DNA of 35,677 bases from Clostridiales bacterium Firm_10 (GCA_001603025.1 LVAP01000005.1:1-35677); one strand, 5' to 3'. Shown: positions 1-8,512, counted from the stretch's first letter. Translations and numbers: made by a program. Notes: generated by a model not told the origin, from the letters alone.

Positions 1-96
1 GCCGACGCCCGAGCCGACGCCCGAGCCGACGCCTGTGCCGACACCCGAGCCGACGCCCGTACCGACGCCCGTGCCGACGCCCGTGCCGACGCCTGT
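1..96 (+). repeat. 12-bp tandem repeat coding for Pro-Thr
   Basis: Eight consecutive 12-base units of the type GCCGACGCCCGA/T run from the first base to about 96, with only a few substitutions between units. They are read in frame as Pro-Thr-Pro-Glu/Val and form the stalk of the protein that follows. The repeat continues to the window edge, so its true length is unknown. Short GC-rich tandem repeats often end assemblies, which probably explains why the contig begins here. Confidence 0.9.
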
Positions 97-2260
97 GCCC
101 ACGGATGAGCCGGCGCCAAAGCGCCCGGCCTTTGTGGGGGAGGACGACGTGTTCATCTATCTGGACGACAGTGACCTGCTCACCGGGAAGCCAGGCAGTC
201 TGGCGTTTACGGTGCTCTGGGGCGAGTCGCTCACCGATCCCGTCAGGGTGATGGACGAGCGGGGCAGCGTGCTGGCCGTGCTGGAAAACGACGGTTCTGG
301 CCGTGCGGAGGGCCATATCGGCATTTACGAAGACGAGCCGAGGGCCGGCAACCTGTACGCACGGATCGGGGAGAACACCAGCGACGGCGTCTCGTTCTAT
401 GTGCGGCGGGAAGTCAACCAGGTGATGGTGGACGAGCTGTTCGACGTGGCGGAGGATGTGAGCCGCTACATCGGCGAGCAGGACGATCCCGGCAGCGACG
501 AAGCCCTCGATGCCGCGGCGGCTTATCTCAAAGCGTCCGACCGCGTGAGCGTGGTGGAGCGGGTCGACGGCGGCCTGTTCTTCGCGACGCGCGACGGGTT
601 GACTGCCTTCTGCGGAGGCGGCGGGCGTCATGAGGACGAGGACGCCGCTTTGCGCGGCACGGTCGTGCGGCCCATTCGCGAGATGCCCCTCGAGGAGATT
701 ATCGAGCGGGCAGATGCGGCCAGCAATATGTCCGCGCTCACTTACAGGCGGATGGCCTCGCTGTATCAGCGCTATGCCAGCGTGACCGACGCGTTCCCGC
801 CGGATATCGGCTATACAGTTCTGCTTCACGGGCAGTCGGCGGGACTTTCGCCCTTCGCCGATGCCGGCGCCGCCTTCGAGGCCTGGCGCGCCAGCGGTGC
901 GGCGCAGCCGGATGTGTGCCTGCGCAGCGATCATGCCCTGACGAACACGGGAATCCTCTTCCTCGTGCCCGACGCGGAGGATGAGACAAAGCGGAAGAGC
1001 GCTGAATTCTGCGCGAACCTGCTGCCTGTATTCGGGCGCGCCGTCAGGCCGGAGGGTGAAAACATCACCTTCGCCGGCGGAGAAGCCGCGCTGGAGCGGC
1101 TGGCGCGGGGCGATATCACGGATTTCGGCCTGGTGATCCTCAGCTTCCACAGCGAGAACATCGGAGGCAGTCTGGCCTGCGAGGCAGGCAGCGGCGGCAT
1201 TTCGGCCATGAAGGCCCTCTACAGCGCCCATTACGCGCAGTACGGCGGGTGGTACGGAAGCCCGGAAAGCGTCCAGGCGTACCTGTCCGTCCCCGCCGGT
1301 TCAGATGTATGGTCCGTAAAGCTGACGGAACGCTACTTTGAAAGCGTGCTGCGCGACAGGGTGTTCGACAATACCATCGTATACCAGATCGCCTGCGGCG
1401 GAGTCAGCGATGAGCGTTTCAACAGGATGCTGCTCAACCACGGCGTGGCCGCCATCTACGGAACGGAGCGCGGCCATGCCACCTACTACGGCATGATGAT
1501 GCTGTCGGCCATCCTGGAAGAGATGTGCCTGCCCGGTGAGGATGGGGAGTACGGCCCCATGATGACCCGCTTCGACGATCCGCGCTTCCGCCTGGGCTTT
1601 GACGCGGCGCAGGACGACTTCGTCTGCGAAGCCGCGGAAGCCAGCATGAAATACTGGGCTCCGCTGCTTGAAAACGGGGCGCTGAGCCATTATTGCCGCG
1701 AGCGTACCGGCACGGCGACCCGCGATCCGGAAGCGCGCGACGCGCTGGCCAGGAGCCTTGCGAAGGCGCTGTCGCTTCCCGAGCACGAGGACACTTCCGC
1801 GACGCTGCTGCGGCTGCTGGACATGTCGGCCCAGGACGCCGTGAAGCTGACTGTGATGGCGCAGTACGCCTACGCCATGGATGGAGACAACCGCTTCAAT
1901 TATCCGGACGACGAAGACGATTACTCGCCGCTGCGGTGCGTGCTGCGCAGCGAGAATATTGCCGGTTTCTCCGCACTGGGCAGCGCCGCCCTGCGGGGCC
2001 GCGTTTCCGTGCAGGGCAGCACCCGCACGATTGCCGGGGCGGAGCTGACCTTCTACCGCTGGATTGACCACACCTTCGTGAAGGCAGAGACCGGCGCGCC
2101 TGTCCTGACGGATATGCAGGGCGAATACACGGCCGAGCTGCCCGTCGGCCTGTATGCGGTGCTGGCGGAGAAGGATGGGATGAGCGGCTACGCCATCGCG
2201 GATCTCGGCCGTGACGGCTGCCGCGGCGGCGACATAGAAATCGGCGCGGGCGAACCCTGA
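2..2260 (+). CDS. Partial Pro-Thr-stalked protein with caspase-like (clan CD) peptidase signature
   Basis: The frame is open to the left edge, so the N-terminus, and any signal peptide, is missing; 752 residues are visible. The order is a Pro-Thr repeat (about 1-30), an Ig-like beta region (about 45-135), a long central region, and a C-terminal carboxypeptidase-regulatory or CnaB-like beta domain (about 660-745) containing IAGAELTFYRW. In the central region a hydrophobic strand ends in His (VILSFHSEN, His codon 1148-1150). About 80 residues later a second strand ends in YQIACGG (Cys codon 1394-1396). It is followed by LLNHGVAAIYGTERG, the layout of His-Cys dyads in clan CD peptidases such as caspases and gingipains. 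A surface or secreted peptidase-like protein is inferred. The usual His-Gly is His-Ser here, so activity is uncertain and this could be an inactive relative. Confidence 0.6.
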   Translation, partial: PTPEPTPEPTPVPTPEPTPVPTPVPTPVPTPVPTDEPAPKRPAFVGEDDVFIYLDDSDLLTGKPGSLAFTVLWGESLTDPVRVMDERGSVLAVLENDGSGRAEGHIGIYEDEPRAGNLYARIGENTSDGVSFYVRREVNQVMVDELFDVAEDVSRYIGEQDDPGSDEALDAAAAYLKASDRVSVVERVDGGLFFATRDGLTAFCGGGGRHEDEDAALRGTVVRPIREMPLEEIIERADAASNMSALTYRRMASLYQRYASVTDAFPPDIGYTVLLHGQSAGLSPFADAGAAFEAWRASGAAQPDVCLRSDHALTNTGILFLVPDAEDETKRKSAEFCANLLPVFGRAVRPEGENITFAGGEAALERLARGDITDFGLVILSFHSENIGGSLACEAGSGGISAMKALYSAHYAQYGGWYGSPESVQAYLSVPAGSDVWSVKLTERYFESVLRDRVFDNTIVYQIACGGVSDERFNRMLLNHGVAAIYGTERGHATYYGMMMLSAILEEMCLPGEDGEYGPMMTRFDDPRFRLGFDAAQDDFVCEAAEASMKYWAPLLENGALSHYCRERTGTATRDPEARDALARSLAKALSLPEHEDTSATLLRLLDMSAQDAVKLTVMAQYAYAMDGDNRFNYPDDEDDYSPLRCVLRSENIAGFSALGSAALRGRVSVQGSTRTIAGAELTFYRWIDHTFVKAETGAPVLTDMQGEYTAELPVGLYAVLAEKDGMSGYAIADLGRDGCRGGDIEIGAGEP

Positions 2261-2332
2261 CGGTCTGCTGCCGCGCCGGAATGGCCATGCCTGACGAAAC
2301 GGATCACGCCTGTGAAAACGGAGGGATGCGCT

Positions 2333-3169
2333 TTGAAGCGGAATGATATTGTGATTCTGGATGGTGCGATGGGCACCAAATTGTGGGAAAAGGCGGAGAA
2401 CAGGGTGCCGGTCTGGCGCTACAATGTGGAAAACCCGGCCATCGTGTCCGATGTGACGCGGGAATACGTGGAGGCCGGTTCGGAAATCGTGCAGGCGAAC
2501 ACGTTCGGCGCGAATCGGTGCGCGGTGCAGAAAAGCGGCCGCGGCGTAGGCGAAATCGTGTCGGCGGGCGTGCGCCTGGCGAAAGAAGCGGCCGCAGGGC
2601 GCGCGAAGGTTTCCCTGTCCGTAGGGCCGCTGCCCATCCTGATGGAGCCCTACGGCGACCTGACCGAGGAAGAAGCCGCGGAGATGTTCGCCGAACAGAT
2701 CGCGCCGGGCGTGGCGGAAGGGGCGGATCTGATCGCTTTCGAGACGTTCATGGACGCTGACATGCTCCGCGTCGCGGTGGAGACCGCCAGCCGCTTCAAT
2801 CTGCCCGTTCTGGCCACCATGACTTTCACGGAGGCGGGCAAGACCATCATGGGTCACTCGGTGGAACGGTTCGTGGAGAGCATGGAAGGCCTGCCTGTAT
2901 CGGCCGTCGGCATCAACTGTTCGCTCGGCCCGGAAAAGGCGGTGCCGATCATCGCCTCGTTCGAGCAGTTCACCGACCTGCCCCTCATATTCAAGCCAAA
3001 CGCGGGCAAGCCGGTTGAGGAAAACGGGAAGAGCCGTGTGGAATACGACATCGATACATTCGTTTCGGAAAGCATGCGCGCGCTGGACTACAACGTGAAA
3101 TACATCGGCGGCTGCTGTGGCAGCAGCCCGGATTATATCCGCGCCATGATCAGGCGCATCCGCGGCTGA
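2333..3169 (+). CDS. Homocysteine S-methyltransferase family protein
   Basis: A 278-residue stand-alone homocysteine-binding barrel of the type found at the N-terminus of cobalamin-dependent methionine synthase and in MmuM/BHMT enzymes. The N-terminus carries the family motif LDGAMGT. The zinc ligands that activate the homocysteine thiol are present: Cys196 in GINCS and Cys261-Cys262 in GGCCG. I chose the TTG start at 2333 because GGAGGG lies 7 bases upstream (2320-2325). The in-frame GTG at 2312 has no ribosome binding site and would add a non-conserved tail. No folate, B12 or reactivation domain follows, so the methyl donor must be brought by another protein. The UroD-like gene 21 bases downstream is a candidate partner. 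Its size fits the single-domain family. Confidence 0.85.
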   Translation: MKRNDIVILDGAMGTKLWEKAENRVPVWRYNVENPAIVSDVTREYVEAGSEIVQANTFGANRCAVQKSGRGVGEIVSAGVRLAKEAAAGRAKVSLSVGPLPILMEPYGDLTEEEAAEMFAEQIAPGVAEGADLIAFETFMDADMLRVAVETASRFNLPVLATMTFTEAGKTIMGHSVERFVESMEGLPVSAVGINCSLGPEKAVPIIASFEQFTDLPLIFKPNAGKPVEENGKSRVEYDIDTFVSESMRALDYNVKYIGGCCGSSPDYIRAMIRRIRG

Positions 3170-3190
3170 CCTCCGGAGGGTGGAAAAGAC

Positions 3191-4279
3191 ATGTTCAGAT
3201 ATGCAAATGAACGGATTGTGGAGCGCTTCGAGGACTGGTGGCGGCGGGACAACCGCGGCCTGCCGCTGATGCGTGTTGTGGCGCGCCGGGATGTGCCGGC
3301 ACGCCCGGTTTCCCCGTCTGCGGATGCGGCGGCGAAGTACACCGATTTCGACACCCTGCTGGCCCGCCAGCGCACCTATAATGAGACGCATGAATTCCTG
3401 GGCGATTCGTTTTCCTCGCTGGGCGCCAACCTGGGCCCGGGCTCCCTGGCGCTTTACCTGGGCGCGGAGCCACGCTTCACTCCGGAAACCGTGTGGTACG
3501 AGCCCTGCATCGACGATCCGGAAACCTGGCCGCCGCTGCATTTCGACCCGGACAACCGCTGGTGGCGGCTGCACATTGGTCTTGTCAGGCGGCTGCGGGA
3601 GGCAGCTGGTACGGAATTCCGCATCGACATACCCGACCTGATCGAAAACCTTGACATATACGCGGCCATGCGCGGCCCCCAGGAGGCACTGTTCGACATC
3701 ATGGACTGCCCGGACTGCGTGCATGAATTCGTCCGGCAGATCGACGGAACCTATTTCACCTATTACGATGCCTTCGCTGAAGCGGCCCGCGACGGCGAGG
3801 GCGTGACCAGCTATACCGCTTTCGCCATCCTGGGGCGGGGTCGCGTGGCGAAGATCCAGTGCGACTTTTCCGCCATGCTGTCGCCCGCTCATTTCCGCGA
3901 ATTTGTGCTGCCTTCGCTGCGCGCGCAGACCGAGCGGCTGGATCACACCCTGTACCACCTGGACGGCCCGGACGCCATACGCCACGTGCCCGCCATCATG
4001 GAGCTGGAACGACTGGACGCGCTGCAGTGGACCTGCGGCGCAGGCCAGCCCGACGGAGCCTGCCCGCGCTGGTACGGCATATACGACCAGGTGGCTGCAG
4101 CGGGCAAGAGCCTGTGGATCCAGCTCTATGACGGCGGCGTGGACGACTGGATCCGCGGCGCCGAAACGCTGATGGAAAGATATGGCAAGCGCCGGTTCTA
4201 TTTCATCTTTCCGGAGATGAGCCTGCCGGACGCCGACAGGCTCATGAACCACGCCTGCAGGCACTGGGAGAGCGATTGA
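3191..4279 (+). CDS. Uroporphyrinogen decarboxylase-like (MtaA/CmuA-type) protein 1
   Basis: A 362-residue protein with the overall pattern of the UroD superfamily, which includes heme-pathway HemE and corrinoid:coenzyme or corrinoid:folate methyltransferases. The C-terminal half holds LYHLDGPDAIRH (His256) and LQWTCGAGQP (Cys282), positions where methyltransferase-type members place metal or substrate ligands. It is too divergent to be HemE and no heme genes are nearby. A good ribosome binding site (CCGGAGGG) precedes the ATG. It follows the homocysteine methyltransferase gene by 21 bases, so the two are probably co-transcribed and may act in one methyl transfer reaction; this is inference. 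It ends 3 bases from the convergent GH105 gene with no visible terminator between them. Confidence 0.75.
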   Translation: MFRYANERIVERFEDWWRRDNRGLPLMRVVARRDVPARPVSPSADAAAKYTDFDTLLARQRTYNETHEFLGDSFSSLGANLGPGSLALYLGAEPRFTPETVWYEPCIDDPETWPPLHFDPDNRWWRLHIGLVRRLREAAGTEFRIDIPDLIENLDIYAAMRGPQEALFDIMDCPDCVHEFVRQIDGTYFTYYDAFAEAARDGEGVTSYTAFAILGRGRVAKIQCDFSAMLSPAHFREFVLPSLRAQTERLDHTLYHLDGPDAIRHVPAIMELERLDALQWTCGAGQPDGACPRWYGIYDQVAAAGKSLWIQLYDGGVDDWIRGAETLMERYGKRRFYFIFPEMSLPDADRLMNHACRHWESD

Positions 4280-4282
4280 CAG

Positions 4283-5422
4283 TCAGGCCCTTTTCAGCAT
4301 TTCAGCATAGGCCATGATGTACGGCCCGACGCCCTTGCCCTCCTGGGGCATGTAGTAATCCAGCTTGCGGTAGTTGTCCAGCCCGCTGGCGGCGGCCATC
4401 AGATAAACGTCGGTCAGCGCGTGTCCGTTCAGCTTGGCGCGGGTGAGGACGGCGAACACATCCGCGCCCACGTCGGCGTACTTCGCGTCGATGAGGCCCA
4501 GCCGCGCGCCCTTGAGCATCGCGTAGCTCATCATGGCGGTGCCGCTGGATTCAGGCAGGTTGCCGTTGCCCGCGGGCTCATTGATGAGGTTCAGCCAAAG
4601 CCCGGTCTGCGGATCGCGGTAGCGCAGCATCGCCTCGCAGAAGCGCTGGAAGGCGGCGGCCAGCTCGCGGCGGTCGTCTCCCCCGAGGCACTCCAGCACG
4701 TCCGCCTGTGCCATGGCATACCAGCCGCAGGCCCGCAGCCAGTGGAAGGGGCACACGTCGTCCTTCCCGTTGCCGGCGTGATACAGCAGGCCCGTGTCGG
4801 GATTCAGCAGTTCGCTGTTCACCCAGCGGAAGCGGCCGGCGATCTGCGCGAGCGCGGTTTCGCTGTGCGTGAGCGCGGCGTAGCGCGCCATGAACACCTG
4901 GCCCATATAGAGGCCGTCCAGCCACACCTTGTAGCGGGGCGGCTTTCCGTTATCCCAGCAATGCCAGTAGTTGCCGCCCAGTTCCGCGGGCGCGTATATG
5001 CTGTTCACCTCGAAGAGGTCGTGCCAGAGGGCGTCGGCCAGGCGCCGGAGTTCATCGTCCTCGCCATAGAAAAACGGCAGTAGGCTGGCGGTCTTGTAAC
5101 AGTCCAGGCCGTGGTCTATCACGTATCCGGCGTGCTCGTTCAGCGCGCCGTCCGTCTCCACGGCGTGCAGGTAGCGCTTCACATAGTCCCGGTAGCGCTC
5201 TCCTTCGCCGGCCTCGAACATGTAATAGAGCCCTTCCATCACCACACCGATGTAATAGCTCCAGTCATAGAGGAACGCCTTGCCGTTTTTGCGGCTGCGG
5301 TGCTCGTTGTCCCAGGCAAAAAACCGGTCCTCGTCCTCCACAATGGCCTTGGGGTCGGCTTCCGGGGCGTCGACGGTGAGCGCGTCGATGAACGCGCGCG
5401 CCTTTTTCATTTCTTCCGTCAT
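4283..5422 (-). CDS. GH105 unsaturated rhamnogalacturonyl/glycuronyl hydrolase
   Basis: A 379-residue (alpha/alpha)6-barrel enzyme that would remove the unsaturated uronic acid left at the non-reducing end of pectin oligosaccharides by lyases. The family signature KVWLDGLYMGQ is present; its Asp (about residue 169) matches the catalytic Asp of YteR. HWLRACGWYAMA, ESSGTAMMSYA and the C-terminal GVGPYIMAYAEM are also typical. No signal peptide is seen, so it is probably cytoplasmic. AAAGGAG lies about 10 bases before the ATG at 5422. The GTG at 5431 is almost on top of it, so the ATG is preferred. A sigma-A type promoter lies just upstream (5466-5494). Confidence 0.9.
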   Translation of the reverse strand: MTEEMKKARAFIDALTVDAPEADPKAIVEDEDRFFAWDNEHRSRKNGKAFLYDWSYYIGVVMEGLYYMFEAGEGERYRDYVKRYLHAVETDGALNEHAGYVIDHGLDCYKTASLLPFFYGEDDELRRLADALWHDLFEVNSIYAPAELGGNYWHCWDNGKPPRYKVWLDGLYMGQVFMARYAALTHSETALAQIAGRFRWVNSELLNPDTGLLYHAGNGKDDVCPFHWLRACGWYAMAQADVLECLGGDDRRELAAAFQRFCEAMLRYRDPQTGLWLNLINEPAGNGNLPESSGTAMMSYAMLKGARLGLIDAKYADVGADVFAVLTRAKLNGHALTDVYLMAAASGLDNYRKLDYYMPQEGKGVGPYIMAYAEMLKRA

Positions 5423-5465
5423 GGCGGGCACATCTCCTTTTCAAATCTGTTTTTGATCCATTTCA

Positions 5466-5494
5466 ATTATAAGCAATTCCCTGCGGCTGCGCAA
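5466..5494 (-). promoter_or_regulatory. Sigma-A type promoter of the GH105 gene
   Basis: Read on the minus strand, a -35 box TTGCGC (5494-5489), a 17-base spacer and a perfect -10 box TATAAT (5471-5466) sit about 45 bases before the GH105 start. The -10 is consensus and the -35 matches its first three bases. Confidence 0.65.
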
Positions 5495-5506
5495 GGCCAG
5501 AGCGGA

Positions 5507-5528
5507 TAAAAAAGCGGTTTCCCCGCTT
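5507..5528 (-). terminator. Rho-independent terminator without an obvious upstream gene
   Basis: On the minus strand AAGCGG and CCGCTT form a 6-bp stem with a 5-base loop, followed by TTTTAT. It lies upstream of the GH105 promoter and just downstream of an orphan minus-strand stop codon at 5541. No intact minus-strand gene ends here, so it probably belonged to a lost gene or shields the GH105 promoter from antisense transcription. Confidence 0.55.
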
Positions 5529-5540
5529 CGGCGGCAGGCT

Positions 5541-5627
5541 TTATGCGTTGTACTGGAACATTTTGGCTCCGCGTTCGTCAATAATGGTGATTTCAGCAGT
5601 GACTGAAACGAGCGATACGAGAATCAA
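5541..5627 (-). pseudogene. Possible 3' remnant of a lost minus-strand gene
   Basis: Between the divergent GH105 and VWA genes, the minus strand reads about 28 codons ending TAEITIIDERGAKMFQYNA and a TAA at 5541. A hairpin-plus-T terminator follows within 15 bases. The sequence is less GC-rich than its surroundings and reads like a protein C-terminus. A TTG at 5627 could start it, but there is no ribosome binding site, and further upstream it runs into the opposite-strand VWA gene. I read it as the tail of a gene whose body was deleted. A chance open frame beside an unrelated hairpin is the alternative. Confidence 0.3.
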
Positions 5628-5648
5628 CGAAAAGAAGGGGTGATCCGC

Positions 5649-7472
5649 ATGAAGAAACTGCTCGCGCTCTGCCTGGCCGCGCTGCTCCTGGTGTGCCCGC
5701 TGCTCTCCGCTTCGGCCGAAGCCATCCTGCGGCAGGGCGACACCGGTGACGATGTCGCGCTGATCCAGGCCAGACTGAAGGAACTGGGTTATCTTGACGA
5801 AGAACCGACCGGGGTGTATGACGAGGCCACCGCTTCTGCGGTCACGATCTTCCAGATGTTCAACGACCTGCTGGAAACCGGCATGGTGGACGGGAAGACC
5901 CGCGAAATCCTGTTTTCCCCGAACGCTGTGACGGCCGACGAAGGCGCCAACCGGTATGTCTGGGAATTGGAGGACGGCGCTGCGGGAACCGCGGTCTATT
6001 ACGCCCAGGTTTCCGCCACCGGCATGCCCGCGCCTGCGCCCGCGGCCAAGGAAAGCGGGGCGGCCTGGCCGGAATGGAACGCCAACGAGTACACCTATAT
6101 TTCCGAAAATGGGTTCCAGAGCGTGTCGACGGCTCCGCTGTCCACCTTCGCAGCGGACGTGGACACAGCCTCCTACGCGCAGCTGCGCTCCATGATCCTT
6201 GCCGGACAGCGCGTGCCCGCGGACGCTGTACGCATTGAGGAAATGCTGAACTATTTCAATTACGACTATGCACAGCCAGAGGACGACAGCCCCTTCGGCG
6301 TCACCATGATGCTGGCGCCCTGCCCCTGGAACGAGGATACCCTGCTGCTGCAGATCGGCCTTCAGGCGCGGGTGATCAAGCCTGAGGACCGGCCCAGGCA
6401 CAACCTGGTTTTCCTGATCGACGTGTCCGGCTCCATGTTCGGCGCCGACCGGCTGGACCTGGTGAAGCGCGCGTTCATGCTGCTGCTGGATGAACTGGAT
6501 CCCGCCGATACGGTCTCTATCGTCACCTACGCCTCCCGCGACGAGGTGGTGCTGGAGGGCGTGCCTGCGGCGGACAAGGTGCGCATCATGGAGGCCATTG
6601 AGAAACTGGAGGCCGGCGGATCCACCAACAGCGCCGCGGGCATTCAGACAGCCTATCAGATCGCGGAACGCTTCGCGGTTGAAGGCGGCGTGAACCGCGT
6701 GATCATGGCCACCGACGGCGATTTCAACGTGGGCGTCAGCAGCGAGGGCGACCTGGCCCGCCTGATCATGGAGAAGAAGGAAGGCGGCGTGCGCCTGACC
6801 ATGCTGGGCGTCGGCTACGGCAACTACAAGGACAACAAGCTGGAGGCCCTCGCGGACTACGGGGACGGCAACTACTACTACCTGGACACCATCTTCGAGG
6901 CCCGCAAGGCGCTTGTCACGGAGGGCGGCGGCACGTTCGTGGAAGTCGCCCGGGATGTGAAGCTGCAGCTGGACTTCAACCCCGCCCGCATCAAGGGATA
7001 CCGGCTGATCGGCTACGAGGACCGCGTGATGGCCGCGGAGGATTTTGCGAACGACAGCAAGGACGGCGGCGAAATCGGCAGCGGACACCGTGTCACCGCC
7101 CTGTATGAGATCGTGCCCGTGGGCAGCAAGTTTGAAATGAATGCGCCTCAGAGCCGTTACCAGCAGGAGTCCGTCCAGCAGGCCGCCGGCGAATGGCTGA
7201 CCCTCAGCATCCGGGCCAAGAAGCCCGGGCATGACGAGAGCGACCTGATGACCTATCCGCTTGAGGGCGAGCCCCTTGAGGAGCTTCCGGAGGCCATGCG
7301 CTTTGCCGCCGGCGTGGCGGAGACCGGCATGCTGCTTCGCGGCAGCGAGTATCTTGGCTCTTCGAGCTGGGAGAGCGCTCTGGCTCTGGTGCGCAGCTGC
7401 CCCGGCGTCACGGGCGACGCCTTCAAGGAGGAATTCGTCTATCTGCTCACGCTGCTGGAACGCCAGCAGTGA
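5649..7472 (+). CDS. Secreted YfbK-like VWA protein with peptidoglycan-binding domain
   Basis: A 607-residue protein beginning with a Sec signal peptide (about 1-23, cleavage near SASA-EA). A PG_binding_1 domain (about 26-90) follows, with the repeat-type motif LRQGDTGDDVALIQARLKEL. After a linker comes the YfbK-type N-terminal region (about 145-240, containing TFAADVDTASY). Next is a von Willebrand A domain (about 250-430) with a complete metal-binding start, DVSGSM (Asp258), and then the family's C-terminal domain. The ATG at 5649 has AAGGGG 8 bases upstream; the GTG at 5640 overlaps that site. It probably sits at the cell wall and binds a protein partner through the metal site. No chelatase or AAA ATPase partner is adjacent. 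A long hairpin ends the transcript. Confidence 0.88.
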   Translation: MKKLLALCLAALLLVCPLLSASAEAILRQGDTGDDVALIQARLKELGYLDEEPTGVYDEATASAVTIFQMFNDLLETGMVDGKTREILFSPNAVTADEGANRYVWELEDGAAGTAVYYAQVSATGMPAPAPAAKESGAAWPEWNANEYTYISENGFQSVSTAPLSTFAADVDTASYAQLRSMILAGQRVPADAVRIEEMLNYFNYDYAQPEDDSPFGVTMMLAPCPWNEDTLLLQIGLQARVIKPEDRPRHNLVFLIDVSGSMFGADRLDLVKRAFMLLLDELDPADTVSIVTYASRDEVVLEGVPAADKVRIMEAIEKLEAGGSTNSAAGIQTAYQIAERFAVEGGVNRVIMATDGDFNVGVSSEGDLARLIMEKKEGGVRLTMLGVGYGNYKDNKLEALADYGDGNYYYLDTIFEARKALVTEGGGTFVEVARDVKLQLDFNPARIKGYRLIGYEDRVMAAEDFANDSKDGGEIGSGHRVTALYEIVPVGSKFEMNAPQSRYQQESVQQAAGEWLTLSIRAKKPGHDESDLMTYPLEGEPLEELPEAMRFAAGVAETGMLLRGSEYLGSSSWESALALVRSCPGVTGDAFKEEFVYLLTLLERQQ

Positions 7473-7497
7473 GAGGCTGACATCCGGAGAACAGAAA

Positions 7498-7541
7498 GCC
7501 GGCGCCGCGGGAGCGCAGAGCATTCCGCGGCGCCGGCCTTT
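7498..7541. terminator. GC-rich terminator between convergent genes
   Basis: A perfect 13-bp stem (7498-7510 with 7525-7537, GCCGGCGCCGCGG arm) with a 14-base loop is followed by CTTT. It lies between the convergent VWA gene and the methyltransferase gene. The T-run is short, but the stem is very stable and could serve both strands. Confidence 0.75.
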
Positions 7542-7550
7542 GCATGGGCC

Positions 7551-8480
7551 TCACAGGCTGCCCACAGCCAGCAGGTTGTCCTTTCCCATGCCGCAGACAT
7601 AGGGATTGGCGTCGAACCGGTAGCAGAAGTCCAGGAAGTCGGCCCGCTGCCGGGGGTCGTTCATGATTTTTACCAGCACCTCCCGGGGAATGGTTCGCCC
7701 GTACGCGCCCGGGCCGGACAGCCGAATGTCTTTCACGCCGTTTTCACGCAGGATGCGCGCCAGTTCATCCGGCATGAACGTGTAGGTGATGCACCAAGGC
7801 GTTCCGCCGCGCTCATATTCCTCGATTTCCTCCCTGCCGCCCAGCAGCCCGTCCGCCATCAGCGCGTCGGCCCGTTCCCGGCTGAAGGCAAATCCGTTCA
7901 CCATGTTTTCGCGGTTTTCCACGCACCAGCGGACGAATGAATCGTCCGCTTTTTCGTCGAGTATGAACTGGTTTTTCTGGATGGGGTTGGCGAGGTAGGG
8001 CAGAGAGCCCAGCCGGCTGGATACGCTGAGCATGACTTTCTTCCGGGCGATGCGGACCAGATCGCCGATCACGCGCTCCTGGTTCGGATAAGTGTAGGAG
8101 ACAGGGGCGTCAAAGGAGATAACCAGGTCGAACGCACGGTCGTCAAAGGCGCTCAGGTCTTCCAGCGCGCCTTTGACGAAGGTGATCCGCTCCGACACGC
8201 CCGCCTGGGCGGCCAGCTCCCTTGCCTTGTCGATCATCGGCTGGGAAATGTCGAAATGCGTCACGCGGCAGCCATGCCGGGCCAGCAGGATCGAAAAGCG
8301 TCCGCAGCCCGCGCCGCCGTCGAACACGGTGCGGATTCCATCCAGGTTTTCCAGCAGCTTCCGCTGCAGGTGATCCTTCTGGATGATGTCGTCAATATAG
8401 GTCGCTTCGCGGCGGCTTTCAAGCTCGCCCTTGTCCGGCAGGTTCCACATCCGTTCGGCGATTTTCCGGCTGTAATCCAT
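7551..8480 (-). CDS. Class I SAM-dependent methyltransferase
   Basis: A 309-residue methyltransferase of the Rossmann type. Motif I is VFDGGAGCGRFS (about residues 52-63) and the acidic end of strand 2 is Asp77 in THFDIS, which would bind the ribose of S-adenosylmethionine. DLVISFDAPVSY corresponds to motif IV. The C-terminal 150 residues do not suggest a substrate. I chose the ATG at 8480 because AAGGGAGG lies 5 bases upstream. The alternative GTG at 8516 overlaps the stop of the preceding gene and lacks a site. It follows the alpha/beta hydrolase gene by 32 bases and is probably in the same transcript, from the promoter at 9408-9436. Confidence 0.82.
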   Translation of the reverse strand: MDYSRKIAERMWNLPDKGELESRREATYIDDIIQKDHLQRKLLENLDGIRTVFDGGAGCGRFSILLARHGCRVTHFDISQPMIDKARELAAQAGVSERITFVKGALEDLSAFDDRAFDLVISFDAPVSYTYPNQERVIGDLVRIARKKVMLSVSSRLGSLPYLANPIQKNQFILDEKADDSFVRWCVENRENMVNGFAFSRERADALMADGLLGGREEIEEYERGGTPWCITYTFMPDELARILRENGVKDIRLSGPGAYGRTIPREVLVKIMNDPRQRADFLDFCYRFDANPYVCGMGKDNLLAVGSL

Positions 8481-8512
8481 GCGTTCCTCCCTTCCGGAAA
8501 CGCGGCGCTTTT

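Noticed and set aside
1-96. Tandem repeat considered as a CRISPR array
   Set aside because: Units are 12 bases, contiguous without spacers, and coding.
2333-3169. Fragment of full-length methionine synthase MetH
   Set aside because: The frame ends cleanly after the homocysteine domain and no folate or B12 domain remains downstream, so it is a stand-alone member.
1301-4264. 987-codon open frame on the minus strand
   Set aside because: It lies opposite three genes with clear motifs, is rich in His, Arg and Ala as expected of antisense frames in GC-rich DNA, and shows no domain.
5541-7523. 660-codon minus-strand frame opposite the VWA gene
   Set aside because: The VWA frame has a signal peptide, recognised domains and a ribosome binding site. 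Only the last 28 codons of the minus frame lie outside it, and they are reported as a possible remnant.
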